64,000 nucleotides of DNA from Athalassotoga sp049965695 (GTDB lineage: Bacteria > Thermotogota > Thermotogae > Mesoaciditogales > Mesoaciditogaceae). A program made the translations under genes and the position numbers. The notes beneath the pieces are model-generated. The model made no database searches. It had not been told where the DNA came from and saw nothing but the letters and a program-made list of their open reading frames with translations. The stretch covers positions 22,050-86,049 of the forward strand of contig NZ_JBMFWB010000006.1 in NCBI RefSeq assembly GCF_049965695.1. Direction: 5' to 3'. Shown here one piece after another: positions 34,117 to 42,022 of the stretch; the stretch's first letter is position 1; the number at the start of each line of letters is the position of its first letter.

Positions 34117-35088
34117 TTAACTTTTTTGAATTTGAAAAAGCAGATCAAAGGTTGATTTAAGTGCCTGCTTTATTTCTTTTACTTTGTTTTTATCCCAAAG
34201 ATCCGGATCCGATCTTAAAAATGTCGTTCTGTCAGATCCGTTATCGAAAATGCCCAACGGGATCATAAATTTCTTTGAATCCTTGATGACCGTCACCGTG
34301 TTTGACTTTTCAGAGATTTTTTCAAGCCAGAAGATATCATCCGTGCCGTATTCTTTCAACATAACTTCTATCGGAACGCCATGATGCAAAATAGATCCCG
34401 GATCATCCGGATTAGCCCTTTCTGAATTTTTTCTTCTTGATTCTGCTGGAGTTACCCAGTTATAAAATATGACGGATTTCCGGAGAATATCATCATCAAG
34501 TTGCGCAAGGGAATGAGCGTATCCGAATGGAAAATCAAGCGGCATCTTTGAGCCGTCCGAACCACCTCTCGCAAATTCTATCATTATGGTCTTACCTTCA
34601 AATGTCTCGGGATATGTTTTGTACTTTTCTTCAAGCAGGTCTTCGGCATCTTTTTCGATGGATTTAGAAATTTGGTCTAAGATATCCTTTCTTAATTTTT
34701 GCAATCTCGGTTGAATTCCCACCTTTTGACCGGCCATATCTATTCTTCTCATCACAAAATGCGAAGGTAATTCATCCTTGAACATGCTCTTTTGTTTCAA
34801 ATCCCGATAATCTTCGTTAAGTAAATGCACAAGCGTCAGCCAATCTCTCGGATCGATAAACGGTTTTTCATCCGAAAAATAAAAAAGTCTTGGCTGATTT
34901 ATGTTTTCTAAGGATTCATCTATCTTTCGCATGATGAAGACATATGGAAAATCATCCATGTCTATCGTTTTCCCAATGTGAAAATCTTTTTCCAGTTCTT
35001 GATCTGACATGCTTGCCATAAGCCTTCTTATTTCAGACTTGCCTGACGCCGGAAGTCCGAGTAATAAAACAATATCGAACATCTTCAT
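34117..35088 (-). CDS. P-loop nucleotide-binding protein of unknown role
   Basis: 323 residues beginning MKMFDIVLLLGLPASGKSEI, a Walker A motif (GLPASGKS) of the small-molecule or polynucleotide kinase type. Other segments include TIDMDDFPYVFIMRKIDESL, the phrase MIEFARGGSDGS, and IFYNWVTPAESRRKNSERAN, which has an Arg-rich lid-like stretch. I do not recognise the family. ATG 35088 has GGTGATC just upstream and overlaps the stop of the MFS gene (ATGA). The coupling with a transporter suggests that a transported compound is phosphorylated; this is inference. Confidence 0.65.
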   Translation of the reverse strand: MKMFDIVLLLGLPASGKSEIRRLMASMSDQELEKDFHIGKTIDMDDFPYVFIMRKIDESLENINQPRLFYFSDEKPFIDPRDWLTLVHLLNEDYRDLKQKSMFKDELPSHFVMRRIDMAGQKVGIQPRLQKLRKDILDQISKSIEKDAEDLLEEKYKTYPETFEGKTIMIEFARGGSDGSKMPLDFPFGYAHSLAQLDDDILRKSVIFYNWVTPAESRRKNSERANPDDPGSILHHGVPIEVMLKEYGTDDIFWLEKISEKSNTVTVIKDSKKFMIPLGIFDNGSDRTTFLRSDPDLWDKNKVKEIKQALKSTFDLLFQIQKS

Positions 35089-36269
35089 AAGATCACCTGC
35101 TTTGCATGAATTTTTCTTACAAACCATATTTGAACGGACGCAATTGCGCCAAGAATTCCGAGTGCCATTATTCCAAGACCTGTTAAACCATTTGCGATTT
35201 GAATTGCCACACCGCCAAGCAAAGGTCCAACGCCAAAGATCATACCTATTATTGCCTCATGAAATCCACCCTGCTTTCCTTCATCTTCATCCTGAGAATT
35301 AAGACCGTAAAATATGGCGTAAGTGTAAGGAACGGCGTAACTCATGCCGGCAAACAAAGAAATAAGAAAAAAGATAAGAGGAGAAATGGGCATGAATATA
35401 AGGAAAACAGTCATCGGGAAAACCACCATAAAGATCATAGATATCTTTGGATTAGCAACCCAAATTTTGAACCTTCCAAGTATCAAAAAGGTCATTAAAA
35501 CTCCTATGTTTGCACCCACTATCAAAAAACCGCTAAGTCCTATTGGTAGGCCATTCATACTTATGACTTTTGGGAAAAGCGAAAGTACCGCTGAATAAAT
35601 AAGGCCTGATAAAAATAGAGTCAATCTGTAGACTTTTCTGTAAAGACCTATTTTGGGGAAATCTATAGGTTTGGATGGAATTTTGAGACTGTTGACTGGC
35701 CTAAAGTTTATGGATTCACCGTGTTTCTTAAAATCACGTCTTAAGATGTAAGAAGCGACAAAACTCAAGATGATTCCATATCCGAAAGTAATGTAAGGAT
35801 ACCTGACTATCAAAAAAGGACCCAAAGCCATGCCTATTATATTTCCAGTACTCCAAGAAAGCGTAAATCTGTTTATTGTGGCCGCCGGATCAACTCCGAT
35901 TTGCCTTTCCCTTTTCGAAAGCAATCCTTCTATCTGTGGAAAAAACGTTCCGAAAAAGAAATTAAGACCTACCGCAAAAATAAAGAGTTCTGCGATGGTA
36001 GACCAAAAGAATCCTAAAACGTTAAAAGCACCAAAGATCATCGTGGCAAATATCAACAATTTTTTTTGACCAAAACGATCTCCCATTCTTCCAAATAAAA
36101 GACTTGCCGTTATGTAAGACAACGCTCCGGCGAAATTTATAAGGCCTATCGTTGAAAAAGGCAAACCCCATTTTGCGGCAATAGAGTTTATGGCCGATGT
36201 TAGTAAATAAGAAAGTATCGAAAAATTATTGGAAAACAGGTGATAAAGATGAAAATAACTTCTTTTCAC
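35085..36269 (-). CDS. MFS transporter coupled to a P-loop kinase-like gene
   Basis: 394 residues, about 12 helices, motif A as ASLLFGRMGDRFGQKKLL near residue 60. It is translationally coupled with the P-loop protein gene by a 4-base overlap. Only about 24 bases separate it from the GDPD gene upstream on the same strand, so GDPD, transporter and kinase may be one unit. Confidence 0.8.
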   Translation of the reverse strand: MKRSYFHLYHLFSNNFSILSYLLTSAINSIAAKWGLPFSTIGLINFAGALSYITASLLFGRMGDRFGQKKLLIFATMIFGAFNVLGFFWSTIAELFIFAVGLNFFFGTFFPQIEGLLSKRERQIGVDPAATINRFTLSWSTGNIIGMALGPFLIVRYPYITFGYGIILSFVASYILRRDFKKHGESINFRPVNSLKIPSKPIDFPKIGLYRKVYRLTLFLSGLIYSAVLSLFPKVISMNGLPIGLSGFLIVGANIGVLMTFLILGRFKIWVANPKISMIFMVVFPMTVFLIFMPISPLIFFLISLFAGMSYAVPYTYAIFYGLNSQDEDEGKQGGFHEAIIGMIFGVGPLLGGVAIQIANGLTGLGIMALGILGAIASVQIWFVRKIHAKQVIL

Positions 36270-36293
36270 ATGATCACCGAAGAAAATTGAGAC

Positions 36294-37019
36294 TCATGAT
36301 TCTAATTTTTTTTTCAAGATATTTTTAATAAGTTCAACTTCGTTTGTTATAACCATATAAGCCTCTTTCTCGATGGCATATTCCATTTCTGCTTTATCGT
36401 TAACCGTCCAAAAGATTATCTTTATACCTTTATCTTTTCCGAACTCAATGATATCATCCATTTCTTTCAAACCCTTCGCGTAGACGGGGAGATTGTAAGA
36501 AAATATACCGAGTTCAACACTTTTCTTTTTTATCTCTGAAATTTTATCTATATGACTTTCGTCAAAAAGAAAGCCTAATTTCAAACTTTGATCGAGTTTC
36601 CTTGCATAAGAAATACTTTTATGATTGAAGGAAGAAACAAGCACCCTGTCTGGATTTCTGTTTTTGATGAATTTCACTGTCTTTTCGACAAGTTCATCCG
36701 AATCTATGACATCGGTTTTAAGTTCAACGTTTATTCTAAAAACAGGACCTATCAGATCGAAAACCTCCTCAAGCGTTGGAATCTTTTGACCATGGGAGTT
36801 ATACTTTCTGAGCTCTTCCAAAGTCATCTCGGAAATGAGACCTTCTCCATTAAAAGTCCTATCTATCGTTTCATCGTGACACACGACAATTTTCTTATCT
36901 TTTGTGAGATGAACGTCCAATTCTATTCCATCCGATCCGTATTCAATGGCCTTTTGAAAGGCAAGCAAAGTGTTTTCAGGATATTTTGCGCTGTATCCTC
37001 TATGACCGTAAACTAACAT
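36294..37019 (-). CDS. ugpQ: Glycerophosphodiester phosphodiesterase
   Basis: 241 residues, TIM barrel of the GDPD family. It hydrolyses glycerophosphodiesters to glycerol-3-phosphate and an alcohol. The signature is complete: HRGYSAKYPENTLLAF with His6 and Arg7, metal ligands in IELDVHLTKDKKIVV and His in CHDETIDRTF. The protein is short, with no signal peptide, and so cytoplasmic. GGAGGTG lies before the ATG. Confidence 0.93.
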   Translation of the reverse strand: MLVYGHRGYSAKYPENTLLAFQKAIEYGSDGIELDVHLTKDKKIVVCHDETIDRTFNGEGLISEMTLEELRKYNSHGQKIPTLEEVFDLIGPVFRINVELKTDVIDSDELVEKTVKFIKNRNPDRVLVSSFNHKSISYARKLDQSLKLGFLFDESHIDKISEIKKKSVELGIFSYNLPVYAKGLKEMDDIIEFGKDKGIKIIFWTVNDKAEMEYAIEKEAYMVITNEVELIKNILKKKLES

Positions 37020-37047
37020 ATTTCACCTCCGATTTATCCTATTTTAG

Positions 37048-37262
37048 CATACTAAGTCAGTTTCAAATTCCGAATCACCGTTCCGGCAGGTGATTTGGCA
37101 CACAGCACGTGGCTCGTGGCACGTAGAATTGGCAATTTTCAATTGACAATTGTCAATTTAACAGACTGTTCACTCTTTACTCATCACCACTCACTGATTG
37201 AGGCATCCTGCTCTCCGTTTATAGTAAATGACTATTCGACTTTTAAAATGAGTTTGATATAC
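37048..37262. repeat. Dispersed palindromic repeat, copy D, with an insert
   Basis: The left arm (ATACTAAG, TTTCAAATTCCGAAT, CGGCAGG) and right arm (GCATCCTG, CTCTCCGTTTATAGTAAATGA, TTCGACTTTTAAA, TTGATATAC) match the family of copy A. The central 110 bases are replaced by other simple sequence: CAGCACGTGGCTCGTGGCACG, the palindrome-rich ATTGACAATTGTCAATT, and a run of CACT/TCAC words. It fills the gap between the divergent GDPD and gatC genes. Confidence 0.7.
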
Positions 37263-37310
37263 AATCAGTTTTCTTGAAGAGCCGGTGGGGGTATGTCATA
37301 TGTTTTCATC

Positions 37311-37339
37311 TTATCACCTTCCTTGTGATATTATATACT
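37311..37339 (+). promoter_or_regulatory. Promoter of gatC
   Basis: TTATCA (37311-37316), a 17-base spacer and TATACT (37334-37339). Transcription would begin about 20 bases before the gatC codon and just after the dispersed repeat copy D. Confidence 0.6.
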
Positions 37340-37364
37340 TATACGCTTGAGAAGGAGGAAAAAA

Positions 37365-37652
37365 ATGGAGATCAACGATGAACTCATAGATCATCTTGAA
37401 AACCTTTCAAAATTAAAATTGAAAAGTTCAGAAATAGAAAAGATGAAAACGGATATGAATGAAATTCTCGAATACATGAAACTTTTGGACGAAGTTGACG
37501 TAAGCGGATACGAACCGGTTTTTACGCCCATGGAAGATCCAATGATTCCAAGAGAAGACAGATCAGATCAACAAGATCCATCTCAAATTTTAAAACTCGT
37601 TCCACACCTTAAAGATGATCTTGTTTTGATTCCATCGATATATGCAAAATGA
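37365..37652 (+). CDS. gatC: Glu-tRNA(Gln)/Asp-tRNA(Asn) amidotransferase subunit C
   Basis: 95 residues: MEINDELIDHLENLSKLKLK, then MNEILEYMKLLDEVDVSGYE and PVFTPMEDPMIPREDRSDQQ, the typical GatC helical start and extended tail that wraps GatA and GatB. It helps convert misacylated Glu-tRNA(Gln) to Gln-tRNA(Gln). AAGGAGG precedes the ATG by 7 bases. GatA and GatB are not here. Confidence 0.92.
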   Translation: MEINDELIDHLENLSKLKLKSSEIEKMKTDMNEILEYMKLLDEVDVSGYEPVFTPMEDPMIPREDRSDQQDPSQILKLVPHLKDDLVLIPSIYAK

Positions 37653-37980
37653 TGGGAAAATCGGAGAAGATATAGCATCTGAGTATTTAAATTCTCAACA
37701 CTACAAAATTCTAAAGCGAAATTTTAGGACAAGACTCGGAGAAATAGACATAATAGCAATCGATAAAAAGACCCTTGTTTTTGTTGAAGTGAAATACGGA
37801 TCTGCCGATGCTTACCTAAGGGTTAACCAAAACAAATTCGAAAAAATCGCACGTACGGCAAATGCTTTCATAAAAATTCACGGAGACTTTAAATCTGAAA
37901 GTTACAGAATAGACGTTATCGCAATTTCAAAAGATGGAAAAATTAACCATTTTAAAGACGTTGCGATGGATTTTTCGTGA
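37642..37980 (+). CDS. yraN: UPF0102/YraN-family endonuclease-like protein
   Basis: 112 residues with the restriction-endonuclease-like fold: GKIGEDIASEYLNSQHYKIL, the Asp-Glu-Lys core GEIDIIAIDKKTLVFVEVKY (D...ExK) and a last strand YRIDVIAISKDG. A role in DNA processing is assumed from the fold only. It overlaps gatC by 11 bases and is followed 12 bases later by the AlaX gene. Confidence 0.9.
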   Translation: MQNDGKIGEDIASEYLNSQHYKILKRNFRTRLGEIDIIAIDKKTLVFVEVKYGSADAYLRVNQNKFEKIARTANAFIKIHGDFKSESYRIDVIAISKDGKINHFKDVAMDFS

Positions 37981-37992
37981 TGGAGGTGTCAA

Positions 37993-39078
37993 ATGTATTT
38001 TACAAAACCCGAAATTAAAAATGCAAAAGTAAAAAATTACATTTACAAAAACAATCGTCATTTCGTTGAAATAGATCCAAATCCGTTTTATGAAGATGGG
38101 GCAGGCGGTCAAATAGGAGATCGGGGTTTTATAGGTGAAGCATCTGTTTTGTATGTCTCCGAAATGATAGAAGTTGATAGATCTCTTGCGATAAATTCTG
38201 ATGTTAAAATCACAATAGACATGGAAAGAAGATCCGAAATTGCCCGGCAACACACAGCCCAGCATATAATATCTGCAGCGATAGAAAAAATGTACGATGC
38301 AAAGACAGTCGGTTTTCACATGGGAGAAGAAGAGACCACAATCGATCTTGATAAACCATTTGACATAGAAAAAATCGAAGAATTTTCAAATGAAATAGTG
38401 TTTTCGAATTTCGGTGTTGAGGAGATAATCGTAAGTCCCGATGAAGCGTTAAAATACGATCTCAGAAAAGATCTTTCTGAAAAGGCTCTTAAAAGTGGAA
38501 ATATAAGACTTATAAAGATAGACAACTTTGATTTGAATGCATGCGGTGGCTTTCACGTCTCTTCCACGGGAGAAATAGGTATCATAAAGATAACACATTC
38601 AGAAAGGGTAAAGGGCGGTTTTCTAAGAATATGGTTTGTGGCAGGCAAAAGGGCACTCAAAGACTACGATTTAAAATCAAAGATGGTCTACGAAAGTGCA
38701 AGAATTTTTGATGCATCATGGGTAGATCTTAAAGCGAGAATACAAAAATGCCTTGACGAATCAAAAGAAAAAAATTCATCTCTTAAGAAGTTGTCAGAAA
38801 TTGTTGCGCAATACATGGCTAAAACATTGAAGCCTTTCGATGTGTTAGAACTTGATGAATCTGTCGCATCATTTTTGATAAGAATAAGGCAGGACATCCC
38901 ATACACGATAAAGATAAACAACACGAATAACATCGTTGTGTCTCTTCCAGAGTGTGACAAAGAAAAAGTCATGAATTGTGCAAAATCTTTGAAGGCCAAA
39001 GGTGGCGGCAGCGGCCCGATTTACAGATTTTCAGTGGAAAATCCAAGTCAATTTATAGAAGCGTTAAAACAAATATAA
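37993..39078 (+). CDS. AlaX-type alanyl-tRNA editing protein
   Basis: 361 residues. The zinc-binding editing centre of AlaRS and ThrRS is present: HTAQH (His87, His91) and CGGFH (Cys184, His188). A C-terminal DHHA1-like part, LKAKGGGSGPIYRFSVENPS, binds tRNA. It removes Ser or Gly from mischarged tRNA(Ala). No aminoacylation domain is present, so it is a free-standing long AlaX. GGAGGTG precedes the ATG. Confidence 0.9.
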   Translation: MYFTKPEIKNAKVKNYIYKNNRHFVEIDPNPFYEDGAGGQIGDRGFIGEASVLYVSEMIEVDRSLAINSDVKITIDMERRSEIARQHTAQHIISAAIEKMYDAKTVGFHMGEEETTIDLDKPFDIEKIEEFSNEIVFSNFGVEEIIVSPDEALKYDLRKDLSEKALKSGNIRLIKIDNFDLNACGGFHVSSTGEIGIIKITHSERVKGGFLRIWFVAGKRALKDYDLKSKMVYESARIFDASWVDLKARIQKCLDESKEKNSSLKKLSEIVAQYMAKTLKPFDVLELDESVASFLIRIRQDIPYTIKINNTNNIVVSLPECDKEKVMNCAKSLKAKGGGSGPIYRFSVENPSQFIEALKQI

Positions 39079-39102
39079 GATCTTTGATCACTCGTCACTA
39101 TT

Positions 39103-39131
39103 TTGTTTTTTCGCGCACTTTATGTTATAGT
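39103..39131 (+). promoter_or_regulatory. Promoter of the cysteine operon
   Basis: TTGTTT (39103-39108), a 17-base spacer, TGT and TATAGT (39126-39131). The predicted 5' leader is about 33 bases to the ATG at 39171 and about 38 to the cysE GTG. Confidence 0.6.
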
Positions 39132-39170
39132 ATTCACGAGTATATTTGTCCACTTTAGGAGATGATTTTT

Positions 39171-39221
39171 ATGGGGTGCGCTTGTTATTCAGAAATCTTG
39201 AAATTACCTTTCGTGCTATAA
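39171..39221 (+). other. Possible Cys-containing leader peptide overlapping cysE
   Basis: ATG 39171 has the best ribosome site of the region (AGGAG at 39157-39161, 9 bases upstream). It opens a 16-codon frame MGCACYSEILKLPFVL ending at TAA 39219-39221. Two of its first five residues are cysteine. It overlaps the start of cysE in another frame. It could act as a cysteine-sensing leader, or it could instead mark a missing base in the G run at 39173-39176 that would join ATG 39171 to the cysE frame. Confidence 0.35.
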
Positions 39222-39826
39222 AGGAAGATTACAGACTTGGAATGAAGTTAGATCCTTCCGTTAAGTCTGGCCTCGATATTTCTCTCTTTTCCCCTTCCTT
39301 TCATGGTTTGATGCTTTACAGATTTTCACATTTCTTTTGGATGTCAAATATGAAATTTGTGGCCATGAGTTTTAGGTATTTAAACCGTGTAATTTACAGG
39401 ATGGATATTCATCCTGCCGCAGAAATAGAATGTGGCATTTTCATAGATCACGGTATAGGTGTCGTGATAGGAGAAACAACTTTTATCGGTCGTGGAACGT
39501 TAATATATCATGGCGTCACTCTTGGAACGGCAAGAGTAATGAATGGAAAACGACATCCTACCGTCGGTAGAAATGTCGTGATAGGTGCGAATGCAGTTGT
39601 ATTAGGACCTGTAACGATCGGAAATGGATCAAAGATAGGTGCAAATGCAGTTGTGCTTGAAGATGTTCCTCCCTTCGCAACTGCCGTTGGAAATCCAGCA
39701 AAAATCATAGAAAAGAAGGTGACAATGCGTGAATTTGATTTCTCTGATAGGAAAGACCCCGATTGTGAACTTAAAAACGATGAATCAAATTTGGTTAAAG
39801 TTGGAAAAGACGAATCCAGCAGGTAG
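39176..39826 (+). CDS. cysE: Serine O-acetyltransferase
   Basis: Transfers acetyl from acetyl-CoA to L-serine, giving O-acetylserine for CysK. The N-terminal helical part (FRNLEITFRAIKEDYRLGMK, SFHGLMLYRFSHFFW) precedes the left-handed beta-helix of hexapeptide repeats, which runs from AEIECGIFIDHGIGVVIGET through GNVV-like turns to VGNPAKIIEKK. The active-site His is in FIDHG and LIYHGVTLGT. The start is uncertain: GTG 39176 is in frame, but its ribosome spacing (14 bases) is long. The last 32 codons overlap cysK and look unlike a conserved tail, so they may be an extension gained after loss of a stop. Confidence 0.88.
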   Translation: MRLLFRNLEITFRAIKEDYRLGMKLDPSVKSGLDISLFSPSFHGLMLYRFSHFFWMSNMKFVAMSFRYLNRVIYRMDIHPAAEIECGIFIDHGIGVVIGETTFIGRGTLIYHGVTLGTARVMNGKRHPTVGRNVVIGANAVVLGPVTIGNGSKIGANAVVLEDVPPFATAVGNPAKIIEKKVTMREFDFSDRKDPDCELKNDESNLVKVGKDESSR

Positions 39827-40604
39827 CATAAAGGACAGAACTGCTTTTGGAATGATAAATGATGCTTTGGAAAACAATCTTATAAGGGCAGGTTCTACCA
39901 TAGTTGAACCAACTTCCGGAAATACAGGCATAGGCCTTGCGATGGTAGGTGCGTATCATGACATAAAAGTCATTTTGACAATGCCAGAAAATCTGACGAT
40001 CGAAAGAAGAAAACTGCTCGAACTTTACGGATCAGAACTTATTTTGACACCTGCGAAGTTAGGAATGAATGGTGCAATTGAAACAGCGATAGAAATTGTT
40101 GAAAATACCGGATCAACAATGCTTAACCAGTTTGAAAACCCATCAAATCCAAAGATCCACTTTTTGACTACCGGTCCTGAGATTTTATCCCAGATGAATT
40201 ACGAACTTGATGCTGTGGTATGCGGGGTTGGAACTGGCGGCACTGTATCCGGAATAGGAAAGTTCATGAAGTTGCATTCAAAAAAGATTAAAATATTTGC
40301 AGTTGAGCCATCGGAATCGCCGGTTATATCTGGAGGCAAACCATCTCCTCATGGAATTCAAGGAATAGGAGCGGGATTTATTCCCAAGAATTACGATCCA
40401 TCCGTTGTGGATGAAGTGCTAACCGTTTCAACTGATGAAGCAAAAGACATGACAATTTACCTTTCAAAAAAGGAAGGTTTGTTTCTTGGAATTTCCTCCG
40501 GTGCAGCAGTGGCAGCGGCAAAAAAGGTCATCGATCATTTCAATTTGAAAAGGATCGTTGTGATAGCACCGGACGGAGGTGAAAAATATCTCTCTATCTG
40601 GTGA
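39729..40604 (+). CDS. cysK: Cysteine synthase (O-acetylserine sulfhydrylase)
   Basis: PLP enzyme that makes cysteine from O-acetylserine and sulfide. 291 residues: NLISLIGKTPIVNLKTMNQI, Schiff-base Lys in NPAGSIKDRTAFGM, the substrate loop EPTSGNTGIGLAM, the phosphate loop GTGGTVSGIG and a late SSGAAVAAA. The GTG 39729 start is required for the conserved first strand and has AAGGTGA about 6 bases upstream. It lies 98 bases inside cysE in a different frame. The protein is at the short end for CysK. Confidence 0.92.
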   Translation: MNLISLIGKTPIVNLKTMNQIWLKLEKTNPAGSIKDRTAFGMINDALENNLIRAGSTIVEPTSGNTGIGLAMVGAYHDIKVILTMPENLTIERRKLLELYGSELILTPAKLGMNGAIETAIEIVENTGSTMLNQFENPSNPKIHFLTTGPEILSQMNYELDAVVCGVGTGGTVSGIGKFMKLHSKKIKIFAVEPSESPVISGGKPSPHGIQGIGAGFIPKNYDPSVVDEVLTVSTDEAKDMTIYLSKKEGLFLGISSGAAVAAAKKVIDHFNLKRIVVIAPDGGEKYLSIW

Positions 40605-41547
40605 TATAGATTTCATAATTGATGACATAAAAAATACGGTCGGAGACAAAAAACTTTACGTGGCTTTTTCAGGAGGTCTTGATTCAAGTGTTGTTGCAAT
40701 TTTATCAAAGATGGCATTAGGTAGCGAAAAAGTTGAACTTGTGACGACAAAATTTGACTTTACCTATCCTCAAACAATTGAAATAGTAAAAAAATTTTCA
40801 TCTGATGCAGGATTACAGCATGTCTTTGTTGATGCATCAGAATGGCAAAAGAAAATATGGAAATCAGGTCCGGCATGCAACGCTTGCACAAGAGGGCCAA
40901 AACTTCAGAGTGTGAAACATTACGCCAAAGATGGTATAGTCGCAACCGGATCGGAATTTGAAGATACATGGGGGCAGCAAGGGATAAAAGTAAATGATGG
41001 CATATATTCTCCAATTTCACATCTTTCAAGATCTGAAGTTCAAGAAATTGCAAATCTTTTGGGCTTGAAAATAGAAAAAATAGGAGAAAATTCACGAAGA
41101 GAAGGCTGCATCTTAAAACATTTGCTTAAGATGATGACTTCTGAATTTCATGGCAAAGCGGTTTACGAGTCCAACGTTCAACTCATGAATATCGTTAAAT
41201 CGTCTTCAGCGAATTTTTCAGTTGCAAACGTAAAGATAATCGGACCGCTGTCAAAGAATTTTGCACTCGTGAATCTCCAACCTCTGCCAAGTTCTGAACT
41301 TTTGGCAGAGATAAAAAATATCATCGATGCAATTCCTCAAATAGAAAAAACAGAAATAGTAAATAAACCGATTAAACTTAAAATCATTGCAAATCCGGGT
41401 ATATATAACGATGAGAAAGCAAGGTACTGGATCGAAAACGGAAGATTAAAACCCGACTTCGCATTTCCAATTTTTGTGGACTGGAAAATTTCAAAAAACA
41501 ACAGGTTAAATACCTTTGAAGTTGTCGACTACGAATTCATTTCTTGA
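40579..41547 (+). CDS. PP-loop ATPase family protein of the cysteine operon
   Basis: 322 residues. The PP-loop SGGLDSS at about 31-37 (VAFSGGLDSSVVAILSKMA) is that of adenylating enzymes such as LarE, ThiI and the NAD-synthase superfamily. A cysteine pair in GPACNACTRGPKLQS and a later Cys in RREGCILKHL could be sulfur carriers or metal ligands. The C-terminal 140 residues have no recognised pattern. Its only in-frame start is GTG 40579, which coincides with its own GGAGGT, and it overlaps cysK by 26 bases. Position after cysE and cysK suggests sulfur transfer from cysteine, but this is inference. Confidence 0.7.
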   Translation: MKNISLSGDIDFIIDDIKNTVGDKKLYVAFSGGLDSSVVAILSKMALGSEKVELVTTKFDFTYPQTIEIVKKFSSDAGLQHVFVDASEWQKKIWKSGPACNACTRGPKLQSVKHYAKDGIVATGSEFEDTWGQQGIKVNDGIYSPISHLSRSEVQEIANLLGLKIEKIGENSRREGCILKHLLKMMTSEFHGKAVYESNVQLMNIVKSSSANFSVANVKIIGPLSKNFALVNLQPLPSSELLAEIKNIIDAIPQIEKTEIVNKPIKLKIIANPGIYNDEKARYWIENGRLKPDFAFPIFVDWKISKNNRLNTFEVVDYEFIS

Positions 41548-41782
41548 AAGCGGTTATCAAAACAAGATCGTCACCTTCTATTTGAATTATGGCGACGATC
41601 TTTTCATCTTCAATTCTTATTCTTCCGTTGCTTTGCAAAATTGCGGAAGAAGTTTTTGATTCAATCATATCTTTCAAACTTTCAATACCAATTTCTCTTT
41701 CTACAGACCTTTGTAAAGCATGCGATCTTATGTAAAGGAATTTATCAAGAAAGGAAATGTAAATTCTAAATTCTTCTGTCCT
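41537..41782 (-). pseudogene. 81-codon open frame without a start, after the glutaredoxin stop
   Basis: Directly after the glutaredoxin TAA the same frame stays open for 81 codons: RTEEFRIYISFLDKFLYIRS, then RIRIEDEKIVAIIQIEGDDL and VLITAFKK. No ATG, GTG or TTG occurs in its first 35 codons. The composition (charged, alternating strands) looks like real protein. It may be read from an ATT codon, be the lost C-terminal part of a fused protein, or be decayed. Its end overlaps the convergent PP-loop gene by 11 bases. Confidence 0.4.
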
Positions 41783-42022
41783 TTACCTCACCCCTAATAT
41801 TCTGTCAATTTTATTCCTGTCAAAACCTATAACAATTTGATTGCCAAGTTCTATAACCGGCACACCATATTGATGGGTTTTTTGAACCATTCTTTCCGCT
41901 TCTCTTTGATCTTTCGAAACATCTACATCTTCAAAAGATATTCCAAGAGATTTGAAATAATTTTTTGCTGCCTTACAATGAGGACAAGCTGGAGTCGAAT
42001 ATATTTTCACTTTTAAAGCCAC
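41783..42022 (-). CDS. Glutaredoxin-like protein (CPHC)
   Basis: 79-residue thioredoxin fold: KVKIYSTPACPHCKAAKNYF with redox pair CPHC at about 13-16, the cis-Pro loop QYGVPVIEL and the C-terminal GFDRNKIDRIL helix. It is the NrdH/glutaredoxin type that reduces disulfides in small proteins or arsenate reductase. It neighbours the OsmC/BASS/AhpD group, divergently arranged. Confidence 0.9.
   Translation of the reverse strand: MALKVKIYSTPACPHCKAAKNYFKSLGISFEDVDVSKDQREAERMVQKTHQYGVPVIELGNQIVIGFDRNKIDRILGVR

Noticed and set aside
37090..37130. Sigma-54-like promoter (TGGCACG followed by TTGG)
   Set aside because: The -12 element should be TTGC at fixed spacing; here it is shifted and altered, and it lies in repeat material.
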